DNA of 64,000 nucleotides from Lutispora saccharofermentans (lineage in GTDB: Bacteria > Bacillota > Clostridia > Lutisporales > Lutisporaceae). Numbering within the stretch: the first letter of the stretch is position 1; every line of letters begins with the position of its first letter. The notes beneath the pieces were generated by a model that worked only from the letters and a program-made list of their open reading frames with translations, was not told where the DNA came from and searched no databases. The position numbers were made by a program, and so were the translations under genes. Below are positions 22,823 to 31,969 of the stretch, one piece after another. The stretch spans positions 372,001 to 436,000 of the forward strand of contig NZ_JAJEKE010000002.1 in assembly GCF_024363565.1 (NCBI RefSeq). Direction: 5' to 3'.

Positions 22823-23600
22823 TGTAGGAGCTATATTATTGCGTTTTTATGAAATGCGGATATAATCACATATAAACTCATAAATTTCCGATGAATGTTT
22901 TTTTGTAAAGGTAGTTTAGCTATACTACTTGTATAATATTAACAAGTACTGATTTTAAGTGGCTTGCAGGATGTTAGTAATTGTAAATTTATTAAGGAAT
23001 ATGAATTTTATTCTGAAATTCCAAATTTGAAGTATACCAATTCGAATTGGTTTTAGCAAACAGAATGTTATATATTATAGAATGCTCGATACTAAAACAG
23101 GTATACAAGCAACTGCATGGAAAATAAGTAATATCTCAATAAACAAAGATAATCAATTAAGCATTGAATCAGGATTGAACCTGGTGAGATTGATAAATTA
23201 TTTATTGATTCAGTAAATGACAAGAATACAATTCATAGATATATAGTTTTTATAATAGCTGATAACAGTAGTGCTGCATTAAATAGTTTTACAAAAATCA
23301 ATAGTAATAATCTACAGGTATAATCTGCACCCATAAGAAAAGTATGGATATCGTTATATAAAAAGTGAAGGTGCCATTAAGCCTAATGATATAAAGTTTT
23401 AAAATTTAATATTATTTGTTGACCAAGCACAATGCTAACAATGAAGTATACTCCCTTTTTAAGTTGAACCGCTTTCTTTTGGTACCTGGTAGCTTCGTGA
23501 CATTTAAGGAATTAATTAGCTTGCTTATGTATTCACAAAATGAGCCATATATAGTAAAATATAGCTGATTTAATCTTATATTTCACGAAGGGGGATTGCA
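22823..23600. other. Non-coding stretch with a decayed reading frame
   Basis: A broken frame at about 23170-23320 reads EIDKLFIDSVNDKNTIHRYI followed by VFIIADNSSAALNSF, then stops. It looks like the end of a lost gene of unknown type. Otherwise only AT-rich spacer was seen. Confidence 0.3.
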
Positions 23601-24641
23601 ATGAAATTTATTAAAATGTCTCTATTAGTTCTAATGTGTACTCTTTTTATTATTGGGTGCAGTAATACTCAGTATAACAAAAACATATCTAATACTTCGA
23701 CTAAAAATGGTAGCAATGAAATATTATATGGTAAATATCCTGAACCTTTAGTAAAAGCAATAGGAGAAAATATTGATGTGAATAAAAATTATAAAGAGCT
23801 TACAAAAGATGATTTGAAGAAGGTGAGAAATTTTTATTTCGAGAGGGAGATGGATGAAAATTATCCTGATAAAAATTACGGTTTCCAGGATGGTAAAAAA
23901 TATGATTTTTCCATTCTTTTAGAGATGCCAAGTCTAACAGCCCTGGATGTAGACCTTGGTGAAAATATAAAATTGGAAGACTACTCAATACTAAGACAAT
24001 TGAGCAAATTGGAAAGACTAGTTGTTGGCAATGTAAATGATAATGATATTAAAGATATAGTGGAATTAACTTCGTTAAAATATTTCTATATTTGTAACAG
24101 TAAGGACATAACGAATATCGAGTTCCTAAACGATATGAAACAATTAACATTCTTTGGACTTGATAACGTGCCAAATGTTCATGATTATCAGCCACTAAAT
24201 AATTTAACCAATGTTGAACATGTAAATTTAACAAATAGTGGATTAACTGAAAAAGATGTAAATAGTTTTCCTGACATGGATGCAATAGAAACGCTTTCTC
24301 TCTACAATAATAAAATAGTATCGTTAAATAATTTTCCCGAAATGAAAAACCTTCAGTATTTACTATTAAGCAATAACCCTTTAACAGAAATCAATATTTT
24401 GTCTGGTAAAACGCCAAGCCTGAAAGTATTATTGTTAGATAATACAAAAATATCTGACCTAAATAAACTATCAGGAGTAAATAATATAGAATCTATAACT
24501 TTAAGGAATACTGGTGTAAAGAGAATATCACCACTTAAAAAATATAAGAATTTAAAAGAGATTAACATAGACGCGAACAATGTTGAAGATTTAGATATGT
24601 TTAAGGGCAGTTCAGTAATTATTGGTGAAATCGAGGGGTAA
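23601..24641 (+). CDS. Leucine-rich-repeat lipoprotein
   Basis: The 346-residue protein has a lipoprotein signal with the lipobox IIGC, Cys20. After a Lys/Asn-rich stretch a run of about eight LRR units of roughly 22 residues covers about residues 105-340 (LSKLERLVVGNVNDNDIKDI, LTNVEHVNLTNSGLTEKDVN, MKNLQYLLLSNNPLTEINIL, YKNLKEINIDANNVEDLD). Units are of the internalin/SDS22-like kind, expected to bind a protein or carbohydrate on the cell surface. A start with GGGGG upstream fits. It ends in a terminator shared with the opposing C39 gene. Cell-surface anchoring by lipid is firm; the ligand is unknown. Confidence 0.85.
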   Translation: MKFIKMSLLVLMCTLFIIGCSNTQYNKNISNTSTKNGSNEILYGKYPEPLVKAIGENIDVNKNYKELTKDDLKKVRNFYFEREMDENYPDKNYGFQDGKKYDFSILLEMPSLTALDVDLGENIKLEDYSILRQLSKLERLVVGNVNDNDIKDIVELTSLKYFYICNSKDITNIEFLNDMKQLTFFGLDNVPNVHDYQPLNNLTNVEHVNLTNSGLTEKDVNSFPDMDAIETLSLYNNKIVSLNNFPEMKNLQYLLLSNNPLTEINILSGKTPSLKVLLLDNTKISDLNKLSGVNNIESITLRNTGVKRISPLKKYKNLKEINIDANNVEDLDMFKGSSVIIGEIEG

Positions 24642-24663
24642 ATTAATTACCCCTCTAATTTTT
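24634..24663. terminator. Bidirectional terminator
   Basis: GAGGGGTAA and TTACCCCTC form a nine-base stem around ATTAAT, with AATTTTT beyond. It separates the convergent LRR and C39-like genes and includes the LRR stop codon. Confidence 0.8.
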
Positions 24664-24664
24664 A

Positions 24665-25192
24665 TTAATAGAAGAAATGAATAGTTTTTAAATCGCCACT
24701 ATAATGATTCATTACATCGGCTAATGTGTAATGGTCTGTGTATCCAGGGTCTACAATTTTAAACATAGCTGCTGTTGCTCCTGCTGGTGAAGGATACTCA
24801 ACACCACCTTCATCTAAGAAGAATGCCAAAGTACCGTGGAAACCATTCACAACAACAAAGTGCTGTCCTCCTGTATTGTTATTCTTTACATAAACAATAA
24901 CAGGTCTCTCATTGTAGTAGAGTTCGTTAAACAAATCTGTTTTTAGTGTAGCAAAGTCAGACATTGCTCCACCTGATGGAATTCTTGTATGACTTAATTC
25001 TAACTCTCTAGCAATTTTTGACCAGTCTACAGTTGTAGTACCACCATTTGCAGACTTAATATCTTTATAAGTGTAATTTGCACCCGTGACAAAGTTTACA
25101 TCCATAGTGGCAGAAGCTATACCACAGCCATCAGGATCGTTTTGAGCAACCCTTGTTATAGGATAATTAAGACTTACTGTTTTGTATCCCAT
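24665..25192 (-). CDS. C39-like papain-fold cysteine peptidase, no signal peptide
   Basis: A 175-residue protein from ATG 25192, with AGGAGG upstream. The peptidase C39-like pattern is visible: Gln17 (oxyanion hole) and Cys23 in AQNDPDGCGIAS, His111 in GGQHFVVVNGF, and Asp148 in KIVDPGY. This is a lone domain without transporter, leader-binding part, membrane segment or signal peptide. It could cleave double-glycine-like peptides in the cytosol or be released by the nearby holin. A perfect palindrome (25227-25240) lies between its ribosome site and the upstream DNA. Confidence 0.8.
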   Translation of the reverse strand: MGYKTVSLNYPITRVAQNDPDGCGIASATMDVNFVTGANYTYKDIKSANGGTTTVDWSKIARELELSHTRIPSGGAMSDFATLKTDLFNELYYNERPVIVYVKNNNTGGQHFVVVNGFHGTLAFFLDEGGVEYPSPAGATAAMFKIVDPGYTDHYTLADVMNHYSGDLKTIHFFY

Positions 25193-25226
25193 TAGAATAT
25201 TCCTCCTCTATACTTTTTTAGTTATT

Positions 25227-25240
25227 CAAACGGCCGTTTG
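25227..25240. promoter_or_regulatory. 14-base perfect palindrome, candidate operator
   Basis: CAAACGGCCGTTTG is self-complementary over all 14 bases. It lies 34 bases upstream of the C39-like gene start, within the probable promoter or leader region. Confidence 0.5.
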
Positions 25241-25401
25241 TTTAACCTTTCACTATATAAAAAGATATTTATACTGAAAAAAGCAACCTGTGAAAAATAT
25301 ATTTAAACTGGTTCTTTCCAGCGTTAGTTGATATTGCGCGTTTTCTCAAGCGAGAGTAAGTGCCAGGCACGACGTTTAGACGGATATTGAATCAGGGACA
25401 G

Positions 25402-25438
25402 CCTTCTGATATTATGTAAGTAGCATAGTATCAGGAGG
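25402..25438 (+). promoter_or_regulatory. Hairpin covering the transposase ribosome site, copy 2
   Basis: Same structure as in copy 1: CCTTCTGATATTATG against CATAGTATCAGGAGG, with a single change in the loop. Confidence 0.7.
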
Positions 25439-25445
25439 CTTTTTT

Positions 25446-26291
25446 ATGGGGAGACCTTGGAGAGAAGAGTACAAGGGTGGTATTTATCATGTGATTGCAA
25501 GGGGGAACAACAAGGAATACATATTCAAGGAAAGCATTGATAAAGGGTATTTCATCAAGCAGCTAAAAGAGTCAATAGAGGGAATGAACTACCGAATATT
25601 CGGATATATCTTGATGGACAATCACTACCATATTCTGATACAGACAATGGATAAGAAACTGCAGGAGATAATGCATCAGATTAATAACAAATACAGCAAG
25701 TATTTCAATGCTAAGTATAAAAGAGTAGGACATGTATTTCAAGGAAGGTACAAGGCAATCCTCGTGCAGGATGAGAGATATCTGATATGGGTATTGAGAT
25801 ATATACATCAGAATCCGGTACAAGCGGGTATATGTGAGACGGTCAGTGGATATAAATGGAGCAGTGATGTTTTTTACAGAAGAGGAATCAAAGGTTTCGT
25901 AAACGTGGATATTGTGCTTAACATGCTGGCTGCTGACAGGAATAAAGCGGTGAAAAAATATATGGAGCTGATGTCTGAGAGAGAGGAAAAGGATTATGAA
26001 AAAGAGAAAATTATCGGAGATGAAGCGTACCAGCTTATGTGTCTAAGCAGGAGAAAAACAGAGGAACGAAAACGGCTGGATGAGATACTGATAGAAACGG
26101 GAATTAGTGAAGAAGATTATGTATTGGTAAAATCAGGTTCAAGGAAAAGAAGACTGACACAATACAAGCTGGAATATGCAAGAGCGGCATTAGCATTGAG
26201 ATATACATATAAGGAAATCGCACATAACATCAACATAACAGAAAGCTCAGTAAAGGATCTGATCTATAGAAATGAGAGCAAAAGTAAATAA
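25446..26291 (+). CDS. REP-associated tyrosine transposase (Y1, HuH), copy 2
   Basis: Same length (281 residues) and domains as the 17480-18325 protein, including LMDNHYHILIQ and RYIHQNPVQAG. It differs at about a dozen residues in all. Most of those lie in the first 50 residues and the tail (AALALRYTYK against AALCLKYTYK), while the central stretch is almost unchanged. Both copies appear complete. Two intact copies 8 kb apart in direct orientation provide homology for deletion of the segment between them. Confidence 0.92.
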   Translation: MGRPWREEYKGGIYHVIARGNNKEYIFKESIDKGYFIKQLKESIEGMNYRIFGYILMDNHYHILIQTMDKKLQEIMHQINNKYSKYFNAKYKRVGHVFQGRYKAILVQDERYLIWVLRYIHQNPVQAGICETVSGYKWSSDVFYRRGIKGFVNVDIVLNMLAADRNKAVKKYMELMSEREEKDYEKEKIIGDEAYQLMCLSRRKTEERKRLDEILIETGISEEDYVLVKSGSRKRRLTQYKLEYARAALALRYTYKEIAHNINITESSVKDLIYRNESKSK

Positions 26292-26367
26292 CAGTCTAAA
26301 CGTCGTGCCTGGCACTTAGAAACTTTTTACAGTCTAAACGTCGTGCCTGGCACTTAGAAACTTTTTT
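26292..26367 (+). repeat. Tandem duplication of the element's right end (2 x 38 bases)
   Basis: The unit ACAGTCTAAACGTCGTGCCT then GGCACTTAGAAACTTTTT occurs twice in a row with a period of 38 bases. Each unit holds the GTGCCTGGCAC palindrome, so the second could act as an independent REP-like end. Confidence 0.85.
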
Positions 26368-26409
26368 AAGTGGCTTTCGTCATAATGGTAGAATGCTGGG
26401 GGTGGATGT

Positions 26410-28038
26410 ATGAAGAGATTGACTATCCTATTGACTGTTTTTTTTATGTTTTTAGCAGTAGCAATCAGCTGTTCTAATTCAAATGAAGAAAATAAGAAGG
26501 CATCATCGGATTTTAAGATATATTTAGTGAAGGAAACGGATTTTTCAAAGCTCATTGATGCTGAACTGGAGGACATACCTTTAGATGATGAGCCGCTGAT
26601 CACTGAAGAAGATATAAGTGCTTACTACTGGAAAGGGCAAAGTGACAAAGTGAGCAGCCTATTTGAGCTCCAGGATGATAAAACTCTTACTGAAATAATG
26701 AAGGACAGGGGATATGCGGAGCTAGGATACTATCCCTTTATTGTAACGGTAGGGGATGAAAGAATGTATTTAGGGGCTCTATATTCTCCGCTGACATCAG
26801 TATCACCGCCGCAGGGCATTAATATTTTTATCAGCACAATCCCCTTAAACTCCGTGGCATATGAAATAAGCGAAGAGGATTCAAAAGGATTGATCCATAA
26901 TAACCGGATTTATGAGGCTTTAGAAAGGGCAGAAATATTAATCCTGGAAAAGCATGAATTGATCAGAAGCTTGGATGACTTGTACAGCTCCTATCATTCT
27001 TTGAAAATCCAGAAAAATGGCGAGGACGCTGTTTACGATGCAGACAAAGCTCTCGTGTACATATTTGGTGATATGCTTTCAAAGGTTGAGGAATTGGACA
27101 TGAATCTACAAGAAGAGGGGGAACTGACAGAAGGGTTTGACTACACATATTGGGATTACCGGCTGCAATTTGAAGGAGCAGCGGATATATTTTTTACATT
27201 AGAAGGAAATGTATTTCACTTTGATGGAGAAACACAGCTTTATACTTTGTGGGGAGACAGCAAGCCCTTGTGGGACAGCCTTGTTTTTGATAATGGAAAT
27301 CAGGCCGTTAATATTACTAAAGAGAAAATACAGGTGATGGTTAAAAACTATGCAGAAGATGTAAATGGTGATGGAATAGATGAAAATATTGAGCTGTCCT
27401 ATGAAAGAGTCGTAAGAGAAGATCTAAAGGGCGATTTGACCGTAAGCATAAATGGAAGCAAAGCTATTGCCTTGAAAGATGAAGAATGGTTTACCAAGCC
27501 TTATCGTACCATAGGGGAAATGCCTAAAATAAAGTTTCAGCAGGAGCAAAACGGAAAAAGAAAAGCAGTGCTGTTGATATATTCCTGGGCTACCAATGGA
27601 ATAGGCTCTACAGGGGTAATAAATGCATATGAGTACGTCGAGGGGGATATTAGAGAAGTTAAGATCAAGGATGCGGAACGAGTTATAAAGTATATGGGAG
27701 AAAATAATGTGAATGTCAGCTTTCCAGCTCTCAATAGTTCTATTGACCTGAAGATTGACACAGATGAATTTAAAAGGTTTCTAGGAGAGAAGGGCTCTTT
27801 CAAACAGCAATTGGAAGCAAAGGATACATTCTATCCTCATCCGCTTTGGTATACTGTTGAGGACTATGATGGAGACGGACAGCCAGAGCTTTGCAGCGTT
27901 TCTATCTTGCGCTGTCCGCCTCTTGCATTGTGCAAGCTGCATACTTATTATAAATATGAAAATGGGGAGCTTAAACCTGTTCAGGTGTCTGATGCTTTTA
28001 CCTCAACGAATAACCCATTGCTCCCATATAATCTATAA
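26410..28038 (+). CDS. Lipoprotein of unknown function with Ca-binding-like loops
   Basis: A 542-residue protein with a lipoprotein-type signal (hydrophobic to AISC, Cys21). Two acidic loops, DVNGDGIDENIEL (about 318-330) and EDYDGDGQPELCS (about 485-497), resemble EF-hand/dockerin-type calcium loops or VCBS-like strands. No enzyme motif is recognised. GGGGGTGG precedes the ATG. The 3' end runs 41 bases into the end of pheT on the opposite strand, so the two transcripts converge and overlap. It follows the second transposase element by only about 40 bases. Confidence 0.7.
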   Translation: MKRLTILLTVFFMFLAVAISCSNSNEENKKASSDFKIYLVKETDFSKLIDAELEDIPLDDEPLITEEDISAYYWKGQSDKVSSLFELQDDKTLTEIMKDRGYAELGYYPFIVTVGDERMYLGALYSPLTSVSPPQGINIFISTIPLNSVAYEISEEDSKGLIHNNRIYEALERAEILILEKHELIRSLDDLYSSYHSLKIQKNGEDAVYDADKALVYIFGDMLSKVEELDMNLQEEGELTEGFDYTYWDYRLQFEGAADIFFTLEGNVFHFDGETQLYTLWGDSKPLWDSLVFDNGNQAVNITKEKIQVMVKNYAEDVNGDGIDENIELSYERVVREDLKGDLTVSINGSKAIALKDEEWFTKPYRTIGEMPKIKFQQEQNGKRKAVLLIYSWATNGIGSTGVINAYEYVEGDIREVKIKDAERVIKYMGENNVNVSFPALNSSIDLKIDTDEFKRFLGEKGSFKQQLEAKDTFYPHPLWYTVEDYDGDGQPELCSVSILRCPPLALCKLHTYYKYENGELKPVQVSDAFTSTNNPLLPYNL

Positions 28039-30379
28039 AACTTTTTGCAAATGTGCTTATATCATCACTGGACAAGGTTTTTTCATTTGAGCCGATGACA
28101 AATCTGAAGGTCATACTCTTCTTACCCTCCGGGAGACCCTTTCCTGTATAAATGGTTACGAATTCAAAGCCATTGAGCAGTTCCGACTTGTATGCGCTTA
28201 TATCCTCCTTCAGCTTATCAAAAGTGATTCCATTATCGACAAGGAAGCTGTAATCCAATACAACTTCAGGGAATTTTGAAGGCTCCCTGTACTTAGCGAC
28301 CTTTGAATTTATAGCTTGAAGCGCATCTCTATTTATTTCCATAACAGCGACATTAAGTTTCTTGCCTATATTTCTTTTGATAAGCGGATGCACAACCGTA
28401 ATATATCCCATCAGATTTCCATTATGGCTTACATCAACGGACTTCAAAGGATGCACCCAGTTATATCCGCTTGTGCAGGGCGCAAAATCAAGGCGGGTAT
28501 TCTTTATAGCTTTTGAAATAAAGGTGATCATGCCCTTCAAATCATAGAAAAGCTCACCCTCGCTTTTGATTTTGCTCGCAGCAAGAACACATATATTTTT
28601 ATGCTGTTCACATTTATCTTTTGGAGAAGCTGCCTTAAATACGCTGCCGATTTCAAATAATGAGAAATCGTCATATGCTTTTTCATTCTTTTCAGCAAAA
28701 GCCAGCATTCCCGGAACCATGCTGTCTCTTAAGGTGTTTGAGTCCTGAGACTGGGGATTTAAGATCTTGACCTGACCGTCGGTCTTTATGCCTGCCTTGC
28801 TGTTGAAGGCATTGTCATACCAGATGTAACTGTTTACCTCACTGGCACCGAATCTTTCTGACAGCAGCTCTTTTATCTTGTGGTCTGTGAGCCTTTCCTC
28901 ATTATATTGAAGCGGTTTTAATGCAATATCCAGGGTTTGAGGCTGAATATTGTCATATCCGTATACTCTGGTGATTTCCTCTATGATATCCACCTTCATA
29001 GTGATGTCCTTAGTAGCTCTGAAGGTTGGAACTTTGATATTCAAGGTATCATTGTCAACATCAACCTTGAAATCCAGCGATCTTAAAATATCGACTATCT
29101 TTTCCATGTCTAAGGTGTTTCCTATATACCTGTCAATGTATGGTTTCGTTATTGTGATATCTATAGGCTCAAGCTTGCTGCAGTAAATGTCGGTTAACGC
29201 AGATGTGAACTGGACATCCGGCTGCATATCCTTCAGCAGCTTGACAAATCTCTGTATTGCAGTAACAGTCATATTGGGGTCAAGCATTTTTTCGTAGCGG
29301 GAGCTTGCCTCGGTGCGAAGGCCTATTCTTGTTGAGCTCTTTCTGGTGGAAGAACCTTCAAAGGCAGCCGACTCCAAAAGAATGGAAGTAGTTTTACCGT
29401 GTATTTCTGAGTTTTCTCCGCCCATTATTCCTGCTATCGCCACAGGCTTTTCCTTGTTGCAAATAAGCAAAACATCTTCAGGTAGCATTCTTTCCGAGCC
29501 GTCAAGGGTTTTAAAAGCTATAGCTTCCTTTGTGCTCCTCACAACTATACCGCTTTCAACCTGGCTGCTGTCAAAAGCGTGCATGGGCTGCCCCATTTCG
29601 AGCATCAGATAGTTCGTCAAATCTACAAGGGGTGAAATGGACCTCATACCGCAGTAGAACAATCTTACCTTCATATTTATTGAGGTTTCAAGCTTTTTGA
29701 TCCCGTCAATCTTCAAACCTGAATACCTCAGGCATTTTTCAGTATCTTCTACAGTTATATCAAGCTTTGGTTTATCCTTTGCAGCTTCCAGGCTATCCAG
29801 CTGCATGGGCTTTAATTCCCTGCTGCATATCGCTGCAATTTCGCGGGCAATCCCATAGTGTCCCCACAGATCGGGCCTGTTTGTAAGCGATTTATTGTCA
29901 ATCTCCACGATGACATCATCAATATCTATTATTGACTTGATGTCAGTTCCGGGTGTATGATTGCCATCCAGTATAAGAAGGCCGCTGTGGTCATCGCTGA
30001 TACCCAATTCCTGGGCTGAGCACAGCATCCCAGAGCTTTCCACTCCGGCTAATTTAACTTTCTCAAGCTTCGGGAGCTTCTTTACCGAACCGCCTATCTT
30101 TGCCAGAGGAACCGAGATGCCTTCAGTAACATTTGGAGCTCCGCAGACCACCTGCAGGATCCCATCACCTGAATCCACCTGAGCTATTTTAAGCTTCTTT
30201 GATTCAGGATGAGGAACAACGCTCAAAACCTTGCCGACGACCACATTCTGTATGTCCTGACCCATGAATTCAATCTCTTCAACTTCAGCGGCAGACATTG
30301 TAAACCTGTACCACAGCTTCTTTATATCGATGCCATCCAAATCAACATAATCTTTTAACCAATTTAATGATATCTTCAA
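27998..30379 (-). CDS. pheT: Phenylalanine-tRNA ligase, beta subunit
   Basis: 793 residues, the normal length for bacterial PheT. N-terminal MKISLNWLKDYVDLD, the tRNA-binding (EMAP-like) domain with NVVVGKVLSVVPHPESKKLK (about 44-63), the B3/B4 editing region around PLVDLTNYLMLEMGQPMHAF, the B5 domain, and the C-terminal anticodon-binding FDX-ACB domain (FPEVVLDYSFLVD to the end) are all visible. Together with PheS it forms the alpha2-beta2 enzyme charging tRNA-Phe. It begins 12 bases after pheS. The last 14 codons overlap the end of the opposing lipoprotein gene. Confidence 0.97.
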   Translation of the reverse strand: MKISLNWLKDYVDLDGIDIKKLWYRFTMSAAEVEEIEFMGQDIQNVVVGKVLSVVPHPESKKLKIAQVDSGDGILQVVCGAPNVTEGISVPLAKIGGSVKKLPKLEKVKLAGVESSGMLCSAQELGISDDHSGLLILDGNHTPGTDIKSIIDIDDVIVEIDNKSLTNRPDLWGHYGIAREIAAICSRELKPMQLDSLEAAKDKPKLDITVEDTEKCLRYSGLKIDGIKKLETSINMKVRLFYCGMRSISPLVDLTNYLMLEMGQPMHAFDSSQVESGIVVRSTKEAIAFKTLDGSERMLPEDVLLICNKEKPVAIAGIMGGENSEIHGKTTSILLESAAFEGSSTRKSSTRIGLRTEASSRYEKMLDPNMTVTAIQRFVKLLKDMQPDVQFTSALTDIYCSKLEPIDITITKPYIDRYIGNTLDMEKIVDILRSLDFKVDVDNDTLNIKVPTFRATKDITMKVDIIEEITRVYGYDNIQPQTLDIALKPLQYNEERLTDHKIKELLSERFGASEVNSYIWYDNAFNSKAGIKTDGQVKILNPQSQDSNTLRDSMVPGMLAFAEKNEKAYDDFSLFEIGSVFKAASPKDKCEQHKNICVLAASKIKSEGELFYDLKGMITFISKAIKNTRLDFAPCTSGYNWVHPLKSVDVSHNGNLMGYITVVHPLIKRNIGKKLNVAVMEINRDALQAINSKVAKYREPSKFPEVVLDYSFLVDNGITFDKLKEDISAYKSELLNGFEFVTIYTGKGLPEGKKSMTFRFVIGSNEKTLSSDDISTFAKSFIDYMGAMGYSLR

Positions 30380-30391
30380 TTTGCTTCCCTC

Positions 30392-31429
30392 CTATCTTAT
30401 CGAAAATTGTTCCATCATTCTCAAATCACCCGAATTGAGAACGCGTATATCATTTATTCCATATTTCATCATCGCGAGCCTGGTAAGTCCCAGACCGAAT
30501 GCAAAGCCTGTATATTCTTCTGGGTCGATGCCGCCGGCGCGCAAAACATTTGGATGGACCATTCCACAGGGCAGCAGCTCTACCCAGCCTGAGTGCTTGC
30601 AAGTGGGGCAGCCTTTGCCGCCGCATATCATGCAGTTCAGGTCCAGCTCAAAGCCTGGCTCAACAAATGGAAAGAAGCCCGGCCTAAGCCTTATTTCCAC
30701 ATCCCTGTTAAACACCTCCGACAGTAAAAGCTTCATAACATATATGAGATTTGCAATAGATATATTTTTGTCTATCATCATGCCTTCCAGCTGAAAGAAT
30801 GTGTTTTCATGGGATGCGTCGGTGCTCTCATTCCTGAAGCATCTGCCCGGTGCAATGATCTTTAATGGAGCCCCGTATTTCTGCATAGCTCTGACCTGGC
30901 AGGGAGAAGTATGCGTCCTCAGCAGCGAGCCGTTCTCAAGCCAATAGGTATCCTGCATATCCCTTGCAGGGTGGTGCTTGGGTATATTTAATGCTTCAAA
31001 GTTATAGAACTCCTCTTCTGCTTCGGGCCCGTCAACAATATTGAAGCCCATTCCCGTAAATATCCTTTCAATTTCTTTCTGAACAATGGTTACAGGGTGC
31101 AGCGAGCCTACCTTGAACTGAGTGCCCGGCAATGAGATATCAAAGCTTGAGCTATTGCTCAAGGATCTTTCCACATCATTTGCGCTTAGCTCCTTAAACT
31201 TTATCTCCAAGGATTCACTCAGCTCATTTTTCAATGCATTTGCTTCTTGACCGAGCAGTTTTCTTTCATCGATAGCCATGTTCTTGAGCTCCTTGAGCAT
31301 TTCGGTCAATTCACCTTTTTTTCCCAGAAGCTTTACTCTGAGCTCTTCGATCTCTGCACTGCCGGCAGCTTCTTTGATCTTACAAAGAGCAGTTTCCCTT
31401 AAAATACGGATTTTCTCGATCATGTCCAT
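30392..31429 (-). CDS. pheS: Phenylalanine-tRNA ligase, alpha subunit
   Basis: 345 residues from ATG 31429; an ATG two codons later (31423) lies at a better distance from AAAGGGG. The N-terminal coiled coil (about 1-90) and the class II core are complete. Motif 2 shows GRCFRNESTDASHENTFFQL; FAFGLGLTRLAMMKYGI is motif 3. HHPARDMQDTYW contacts the substrate pocket. It makes the catalytic half of PheRS. A T-box leader controls the pheST pair. No A294-type odd residue was noted in the pocket. Confidence 0.97.
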   Translation of the reverse strand: MDMIEKIRILRETALCKIKEAAGSAEIEELRVKLLGKKGELTEMLKELKNMAIDERKLLGQEANALKNELSESLEIKFKELSANDVERSLSNSSSFDISLPGTQFKVGSLHPVTIVQKEIERIFTGMGFNIVDGPEAEEEFYNFEALNIPKHHPARDMQDTYWLENGSLLRTHTSPCQVRAMQKYGAPLKIIAPGRCFRNESTDASHENTFFQLEGMMIDKNISIANLIYVMKLLLSEVFNRDVEIRLRPGFFPFVEPGFELDLNCMICGGKGCPTCKHSGWVELLPCGMVHPNVLRAGGIDPEEYTGFAFGLGLTRLAMMKYGINDIRVLNSGDLRMMEQFSIR

Positions 31430-31472
31430 TATCCCCTTTCATTAAGCCGATTGGCGTAATTCAAACATAAAT

Positions 31473-31508
31473 AAAGCCTTCATCCCCAAAAAAAGGGACG
31501 AAGGCATT
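31473..31508 (-). terminator. T-box terminator hairpin
   Basis: On the minus strand GCCTTCGTCCC pairs with GGGGATGAAGGC around a T-rich loop, followed by TTTATTTATG. The T-box sequence GGGTGGTACCACG immediately upstream can pair in the competing antiterminator. Confidence 0.85.
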
Positions 31509-31830
31509 TTTCGTGGTACCACCCGGATTCTTCAGACAATATTACCGGTTTTCTTTTATCTCCGGCATAAATATCCTATGATCTAAGAAAACAGATATAT
31601 TCTCTAAACTCTCTGCAATATAACGGTTTTTACCGGGAGCTCCTACATTTGAAAGACTGCTTGCTGCTTATAAATTGTTCTTTGCAGTCAATCCTGATAA
31701 CAGTTCAGAGCTACAGCTCGGGAGGGAACTTGGGCAAGCAGCTTGTTAAAGGTACTTTCAGCCGGTGATACCTTCTCTCTGCAATAAACTCTTCTTGCTT
31801 ACTTTTCTCCGTCATTGCTTTTAATACATA
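31509..31830 (-). ncRNA. T-box leader of pheST
   Basis: The minus strand carries the conserved T-box sequence CCGGGTGGTACCACG (31526-31512), preceded by a long structured leader with stem I features such as GAGCTGTAGCTCTGAACTG. T-box RNAs test the charging state of a tRNA through a specifier codon and the 3' CCA end. The tRNA here should be tRNA-Phe because the next genes are pheS and pheT; I did not fix the specifier codon. A promoter with good boxes lies at 31863-31891. Confidence 0.9.
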
Positions 31831-31862
31831 TAATGTTCAATAGTCTTAATATTTTGTTAGTT

Positions 31863-31891
31863 ATTATATCAGTATGGAATAGATTATTCAA
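31863..31891 (-). promoter_or_regulatory. Promoter of the pheST operon
   Basis: On the minus strand TTGAAT (31891-31886) and TATAAT (31868-31863) are 17 bases apart, upstream of the T-box leader. Confidence 0.75.
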
Positions 31892-31969
31892 GGGAAATCC
31901 AAGATGAAACACCAAAATTCCGAAAATAATATATAGGTGCTAGGTTTCCATGCTTACTCGATTGCTTTG

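Larger units (their letters stand above)
25357..26329 (+). mobile_element. REP-associated tyrosine transposase element, copy 2
   Basis: The left end (25357-25381) is identical to that of copy 1. The right end GTCTAAACGTCGTGCCTGGC then ACTTA (about 26295-26319) is its exact inverted complement. The right-end unit is duplicated in tandem just downstream. CAAGCGAGA precedes the left end, as in copy 1. Confidence 0.8.

Noticed and set aside
23080..23440. Possible gene after sigma factor 2
   Set aside because: Every frame is broken by several stops and no start or family could be found; kept only as a decayed stretch.
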